From a candidate division Kazan bacterium RIFCSPLOWO2_01_FULL_48_13 (GTDB lineage Bacteria > Patescibacteriota > Kazan-3B-28 > UBA10110): a stretch of 34,605 bases of DNA. Each line of letters begins with the position of its first letter. The first letter of the stretch is position 1. Location of the stretch: NCBI GenBank assembly GCA_001771275.1, contig METE01000004.1, positions 1 to 34,605 on the forward strand. Reading direction: 5' to 3'. A program made the translations under genes and the position numbers. The notes under the pieces were generated by a model. It ran no database searches and had not been told where the DNA came from. It was given only the letters and a program-made list of their open reading frames with translations. Below are positions 30,981-34,605 of this stretch, piece by piece.

Positions 30981-31967
30981 TTCATCCAGTTTAATTATCT
31001 GGTTGATAATATTCTTTACTTCAACCGCGATCAACCGCTTATTCTTATTATCCCTCTCCCCCGTCGCCAAATCGTAGAGGATGCCAGTTAACGACAATAC
31101 AAAGGTCGGCTCTTTGTCGGCTCCCGTCAGCCCATATCCAGCTCTAATCTGATTAACCCAAGTTTCCAGACTCAACTTTTCATCATCAATCTTTAATAAT
31201 GTCCAAGCCAAGAACCGCATCGGCACATAGTGGCGTGGCCGGGTGGTGATGTCTATATCAACTACTCCCATTCGATGTTCTAAGCTATCATACGGCACAA
31301 TTAAATGATCACCATTCGGGTCTCGCCAAATCCGCACCATATCATTTAACTCGGATTGGTGTCGCTGAGTATAGGTCTGAACCTGATCAATAAAATTCTC
31401 ATTAATTAAATCGGACCGGGTTAGCTCAGCGTCCGCCAAGATCGGCTTTATCCAACCCTTCTCATCGTTGTTGGACAACTTTTGCGCTACCCACTCGCGT
31501 CCATTATCAGCCTCATCCTTTTCTAATGGCGCTTGGTTCAATAGGCCATCTATACTACTTAAAGTCTCAAACACTTTTTCCATTAGGTCGGGCTGCTTCC
31601 AAAACTTTTCCCGCGACACTGGCATGCCCTTTAGATGCTCAAATAATATATACCGACCCGGTTCCTCTCTTTTAACCTGAGGAACCCGAAATAACTTGTT
31701 GTCAGTGGCCAGCTGACGCAGATGATTAGTCTGTTCTGCTTCGCGATCGTTGAAATTGCCAATCTTCAAGTTGAATTTGGTTCTATGGCTGTCCTCCACC
31801 AAGAACATATTGAATTTGGGCTTAATCCCATCACCAGCCGAAAATTCACCAACTGGATTATGATTCAGATCAATCTTTTCTCCGCCGGTAAATCGCGCTG
31901 ACGGCCGAACACCCAACTCATCGCAGAGCTGATCTAATGGACTAAGCTGTGACCAACGCTCAATCAT
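30972..31967 (-). CDS. Kinase-fold-like protein of unknown function
   Basis: A 331-aa protein. Residues ~45-115 resemble a kinase N-lobe: a lysine in RTKFNLKIGNFNDREAEQ, an acidic helix, and a hinge RYILFEHLKGMPVS. The C-lobe is atypical: the catalytic loop position reads DSLEHRMGVVDIDI with no clear HxD/HGD, so it may be inactive or divergent. Its last two residues and stop (SR-stop) come from the mobile element TIR; read through the reconstructed pre-insertion junction, the frame would end in EASSQKVS. It is in one unit with the 105-aa gene (3-base gap) downstream of hisS. Confidence 0.6.
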   Translation of the reverse strand: MIERWSQLSPLDQLCDELGVRPSARFTGGEKIDLNHNPVGEFSAGDGIKPKFNMFLVEDSHRTKFNLKIGNFNDREAEQTNHLRQLATDNKLFRVPQVKREEPGRYILFEHLKGMPVSREKFWKQPDLMEKVFETLSSIDGLLNQAPLEKDEADNGREWVAQKLSNNDEKGWIKPILADAELTRSDLINENFIDQVQTYTQRHQSELNDMVRIWRDPNGDHLIVPYDSLEHRMGVVDIDITTRPRHYVPMRFLAWTLLKIDDEKLSLETWVNQIRAGYGLTGADKEPTFVLSLTGILYDLATGERDNKNKRLIAVEVKNIINQIIKLDESR

Positions 31968-31970
31968 CGA

Positions 31971-32288
31971 TTATTTGATTAGATTATCCGCATCGACTGC
32001 TTCCCACTCACCACCCACCTCTCGATAAACCGCGAGGGTACTGCTTTTTTCGTCCGGTGAGTAGATGTATTCGTACTGAGCTGCGCTTTTGCCCCGCCGG
32101 TGCGCCCCGATTATTTTTTTATCTAAAACTACCGGCTTAACCGTTCTGACCATTTTAATTTTTCCGATCGGCGCCTCAAAGATCAGGGTTTCGATATCCG
32201 ACACACCCTCTTTTGTCTGCTCGCGGGAGAGCACCTTAAAATTCGTCAGAATCCGATCCAATACTTCTCCCCATTTTTCATCCTTCAT
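31971..32288 (-). CDS. Unknown small protein, 105 aa
   Basis: Not recognised. A mixed alpha/beta protein with a basic patch IIGAHRRGKSAAQYEYIY and an acidic C-terminus. The start is the ATG 32286-32288, whose A is the last base of the GIY-YIG element; upstream codons belong to that element. Before the insertion its start would have overlapped the hisS stop, so it was part of the hisS operon. Confidence 0.7.
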   Translation of the reverse strand: MKDEKWGEVLDRILTNFKVLSREQTKEGVSDIETLIFEAPIGKIKMVRTVKPVVLDKKIIGAHRRGKSAAQYEYIYSPDEKSSTLAVYREVGGEWEAVDADNLIK

Positions 32289-32572
32289 CCCGTTAGAAGC
32301 CCTTAGCAAAAAATAATTTTAACCGATTATTAATATATCGTTTACCCATACCAGATTTAAGATATCGCTCTCTGGCCCTCGCATCATCCCGGTTCAAAGA
32401 TACCTCATAGTATATCAACTTCCAGGGCACTCCAGATTTAGTTGATGTATTTCTACTGTTATTGTGGGTTAAAATTCTTTTTTGCAGATCGTTGGTCGAA
32501 CCAGTATACCACTTTCCATTTCGTTGACTCACCAGAAGATAAACATACCACTTTGACTGGCTTCTAACGGGA
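32288..32572. mobile_element. GIY-YIG mobile element C (285 bp) after hisS
   Basis: Terminal inverted repeats TCCCGTTAGAAGCC (32288-32301) and GGCTTCTAACGGGA (32559-32572) are perfect over 14 bp. The interior is filled by a GIY-YIG nuclease frame on the minus strand. Flanks on the minus strand are TGAG and TGAA, close to a 4-base target duplication. The left TIR supplies the hisS stop (TAG) and the right TIR rebuilds the ATG of the next gene. Confidence 0.75.
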
Positions 32573-32577
32573 CTCAT
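32293..32577 (-). CDS. GIY-YIG nuclease, 94 aa
   Basis: A single-domain GIY-YIG protein (UPF0213-like). The YVYLL...WYTGSTNDL pair corresponds to the GIY and YIG strands, followed by the catalytic arginine in DLQKR and the glutamate in ARARERYLKSG. Residues 2-6 (SPVRS) and the last residues (AKGF) are encoded by the TIRs. The ATG lies outside the element, in the hisS 3' end, so the frame uses a start codon captured from the target. It overlaps hisS by 14 bases in another frame. Likely the enzyme that moves the element, though a repair or solitary nuclease role is possible. Confidence 0.85.
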   Translation of the reverse strand: MSPVRSQSKWYVYLLVSQRNGKWYTGSTNDLQKRILTHNNSRNTSTKSGVPWKLIYYEVSLNRDDARARERYLKSGMGKRYINNRLKLFFAKGF

Positions 32578-33877
32578 ATATGGTTGGTACTCTTAGCCCC
32601 TTTTCTTCCAATTTCTTTAAAGTAATCTTAACCATATCCCGATCGATCACTGTCTCCTGTGATCGGTCTTCCATATCTCTGATGATCACATTCTTATCGT
32701 GCACTTCTTGGTCACCAATAATAATGGTCAACGGCGTGTGCAGCTTGGCCGCCAAGCGCAGCTGGGTTTGGATACTCCCCCGTCCCAGAGCGCTCGAAAT
32801 CCGCAGATTGGCTAGCTCCAGTTTCTCGACCACTTCAATTGCTTTAGGCTTAGCCCGATCACCTAACTGCACAATAAATACATCACTCTGGATCAGATCC
32901 GGCACAGCCAACGCCTGTTGTTTTAAAATATCAATCACCCGTTCCACCCCGCCGGCATAGCCAAAGGCGGGCGTATCCGGACCGCCCAGCTGTTTAACCA
33001 AAGTATCGTAACGGCCGCCGCCGCCCAAGGATAGTTCCTCGTTGCTGCGCGCTACTACCTCAAATACTGTGTGAGTATAGTAATCCAGACCACGGACCAA
33101 TTTGGGATCTAATTCGTATTCCACCCGCATCTCATCCAAATATTCCAGTACTTTGGTAAACCGTTTTTTTGATTCGTCATCCAAACTATCGATCAGCGAC
33201 GGTGAGATCTTATCCAGAATCTCCCGACATTTGCCGGTCTTGCAGTCCAACACCCGCAAAGGATTCTTTTTTAGCCGCAGCTTGCAATCGGCGCAGAGAT
33301 CTTTCTTGTTTCGTTCCAATAGCTTGCCCAATGCGGTCATCATCTTGCCTTTGGCCCGTTCTGTGCCTAAACTGTTGATCTTAATTACGATGTCCTGCAT
33401 CCCCAGTTTCTTATGGAACTTAGCTACCGTTTGGATCAGCATCGCATCCACGATCGGATCGTAATCCCCCAATAACTCCAATCCGCACTGATAAAACTCT
33501 CTGTATCTGCCCGCCTGTGGCCGATCATATCTAAACATCGGACCCCAATAATACAGCTGAACCGGCTGCGGCATAGTCTGCATCCCGTGCTCGATATAGG
33601 CCCGCGCCACTCCAGCTGTACCTTCGGGCCGCAGGGTTAGGCTATTAGCGCTTTTGTCTTTAAAGCTGTACATCTCTTTGCTGACGATATCAGTAAACTC
33701 GCCCACGCTGCGTTTAAACAGCTCAGTAGCTTCAAAAGTGGGGATGATGATCCGCTCAAAACCAGCAGCTTGCGCTGCTTCGCGAAAATTATTTTCGACC
33801 CAAAACCAATACTTCTGTTCGTCCGGCAATATATCGTGGACGCCCCGGGGCGCTTGGATCTTCTTTTTATCAGTCAT
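32564..33877 (-). CDS. hisS: Histidyl-tRNA synthetase
   Basis: Class II synthetase of 437 aa. Motif 2 is MFRYDRPQAGRYREFYQ; the histidine-specific motifs are LVRGLDYYTHTVFEV and GGGRYDTLVKQLGG; the C-terminal anticodon domain begins near residue 335 (DVFIVQLGD). Its last codons TCC CGT TAG come from the mobile element; at the reconstructed junction the native end would be TATGAAGGATGA, one residue shorter. It starts 14 bases after secF. Confidence 0.97.
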   Translation of the reverse strand: MTDKKKIQAPRGVHDILPDEQKYWFWVENNFREAAQAAGFERIIIPTFEATELFKRSVGEFTDIVSKEMYSFKDKSANSLTLRPEGTAGVARAYIEHGMQTMPQPVQLYYWGPMFRYDRPQAGRYREFYQCGLELLGDYDPIVDAMLIQTVAKFHKKLGMQDIVIKINSLGTERAKGKMMTALGKLLERNKKDLCADCKLRLKKNPLRVLDCKTGKCREILDKISPSLIDSLDDESKKRFTKVLEYLDEMRVEYELDPKLVRGLDYYTHTVFEVVARSNEELSLGGGGRYDTLVKQLGGPDTPAFGYAGGVERVIDILKQQALAVPDLIQSDVFIVQLGDRAKPKAIEVVEKLELANLRISSALGRGSIQTQLRLAAKLHTPLTIIIGDQEVHDKNVIIRDMEDRSQETVIDRDMVKITLKKLEEKGLRVPTIYESR

Positions 33878-33891
33878 AGGACTATCGATTA

Positions 33892-34605
33892 CTATCTCTC
33901 TCTCCGTCTACCCATCCATAATAGAACAGGGGCAGCAATAAAGATCGAAGAATAAGTGCCAATTACTATACCGATCAGCAAAGCCAGGGTAAAGAACTTA
34001 AGTGTCACCCCGCCGAATAAGGTCATCGCCAACAACACTAACACAACCGTAAAAGAAGTATTGATCGAGCGAACAATCGTCTCCGAAATGCTATCGTTAC
34101 AGATAGTTTCCAAGTTCTCACCTGCCCGCCGACGCAGATTCTCTCTGATTCGATCAAAAGTAACAATGGTGTCGTGGACAGAAAAGCCCAACAAGGTAAG
34201 GAGAGCAGCTATAAACATACCGTCGACTTCTGCTCCAAAATAATGACTCAGTACAGCATAGGCACCCAGAAGAATTATTACATCGTGAACCAAAGCCACT
34301 AATGCCCCAAACCCAAAATCCCATGAGGTTAACGGCTTAGGTACTCGGCGGAAAGCGTAGGCCAAGTAAAACATAATGCCCAGCGCTGCTATGATCACAG
34401 CTAAGATAGCCCGTCGAACAATATCGGCGCTAATGGTTGGATCAACACTCTCGAATCGCAACTCCTCGGCTTGTTCGAATTTAGCCCGAAGATGACCCAT
34501 AATGGCATTTTTTTGATCATTATCGATTTGGGCGCTCCGGATAAAATAACGATCATCCTCCGTCGATTGCGGAGCCACATCTAAACCAACTACCTGTTTA
34601 TAGGC
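33892..34605 (-). CDS. secF: Protein translocase subunit SecF (5' end beyond the window)
   Basis: Membrane subunit that works with SecD to drive export by proton motive force. The visible part has a soluble stretch, then DFGFGALVALVHDVIILLGAYA, the family signature LLGFSVHDTIVTFDRIRENLR, and hydrophobic segments up to LLWMGRRRER. The frame remains open to the right edge, so the N-terminus with the first membrane helix is missing. secD would be expected upstream. Confidence 0.93.
   Translation of the reverse strand, partial: AYKQVVGLDVAPQSTEDDRYFIRSAQIDNDQKNAIMGHLRAKFEQAEELRFESVDPTISADIVRRAILAVIIAALGIMFYLAYAFRRVPKPLTSWDFGFGALVALVHDVIILLGAYAVLSHYFGAEVDGMFIAALLTLLGFSVHDTIVTFDRIRENLRRRAGENLETICNDSISETIVRSINTSFTVVLVLLAMTLFGGVTLKFFTLALLIGIVIGTYSSIFIAAPVLLWMGRRRER

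Overview
The window looks like a chromosomal segment of a bacterium with a small, compact genome, most plausibly Candidatus Patescibacteria (CPR); the exact lineage is not settled by the sequence. Reasons: almost every gene is on the minus strand with very short gaps or ATGA/GTGA overlaps; EF-Ts is short (196 aa); the rpsB-tsf-frr-uppS-rseP string lacks pyrH, cdsA and dxr; ribonucleotide reductase is the B12-dependent class II type; IleS is of the archaeal/eukaryotic-like kind; and intergenic space is filled with palindromic repeats. TGA is used as a stop codon, so the code is the standard bacterial one (not the UGA=Gly code of Gracilibacteria/Absconditabacteria).

Layout on the minus strand, from the right end leftwards: secF (partial), hisS, a GIY-YIG mobile element, a small unknown protein, a kinase-fold-like protein, a short relative of the mobile element, and a HIT hydrolase. 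Then comes an overlapping five-gene operon (dehydroquinate-synthase-like cyclase, two APH-like kinases, HAD phosphatase, phosphoribosyltransferase) that looks like a small-molecule pathway. Next are rpsU-yqeY-ybeY, ftsA, ftsZ, nrdR, nrdJ, an unknown membrane protein with cobO, an unknown protein, a DUF167 protein, NYN-domain protein-ileS-DUF192 lipoprotein, and rplU. After the only plus-strand genes (tRNA-Val and lepB) follow rpsB-tsf-frr-uppS-polyprenyl synthase-rseP, folD, greA and an unknown gene at the left end.

Regulation is readable in several places. nrdR has a consensus promoter whose -10 lies inside one of two NrdR boxes spaced 32 bp centre to centre, with a DnaA-like box just upstream. 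ftsZ has a near-consensus promoter with one DnaA-like box just past the start of transcription and two more upstream. ftsA, the NYN-ileS operon, rplU and rpsU also have good promoters. Several genes (lepB, rpsU, the membrane gene before cobO, the DUF167 gene) have a TATAAT-like -10 exactly six bases before the start ATG, which predicts leaderless mRNAs. cobO makes adenosylcobalamin, the cofactor of the nearby nrdJ product.

The most unusual content is repetitive. (1) A 285-bp element with terminal inverted repeats TCCCGTTAGAAG, encoding a GIY-YIG nuclease, is inserted at the hisS/next-gene junction; two shorter elements with the same ends lie at the HIT and nrdR start codons. They supply a stop codon to the upstream gene and rebuild the ATG of the downstream gene. 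(2) Four long composite hairpins share an internal loop (TTGTTTGA opposite GAGTT) while the flanking stems differ by compensating changes. (3) A family of short palindromes ending in ATGAC has one copy inserted in frame inside ileS. (4) A family of 60-75 bp palindromes (CCCCGTAG...CTACGGGG) sits directly upstream of -35 hexamers.
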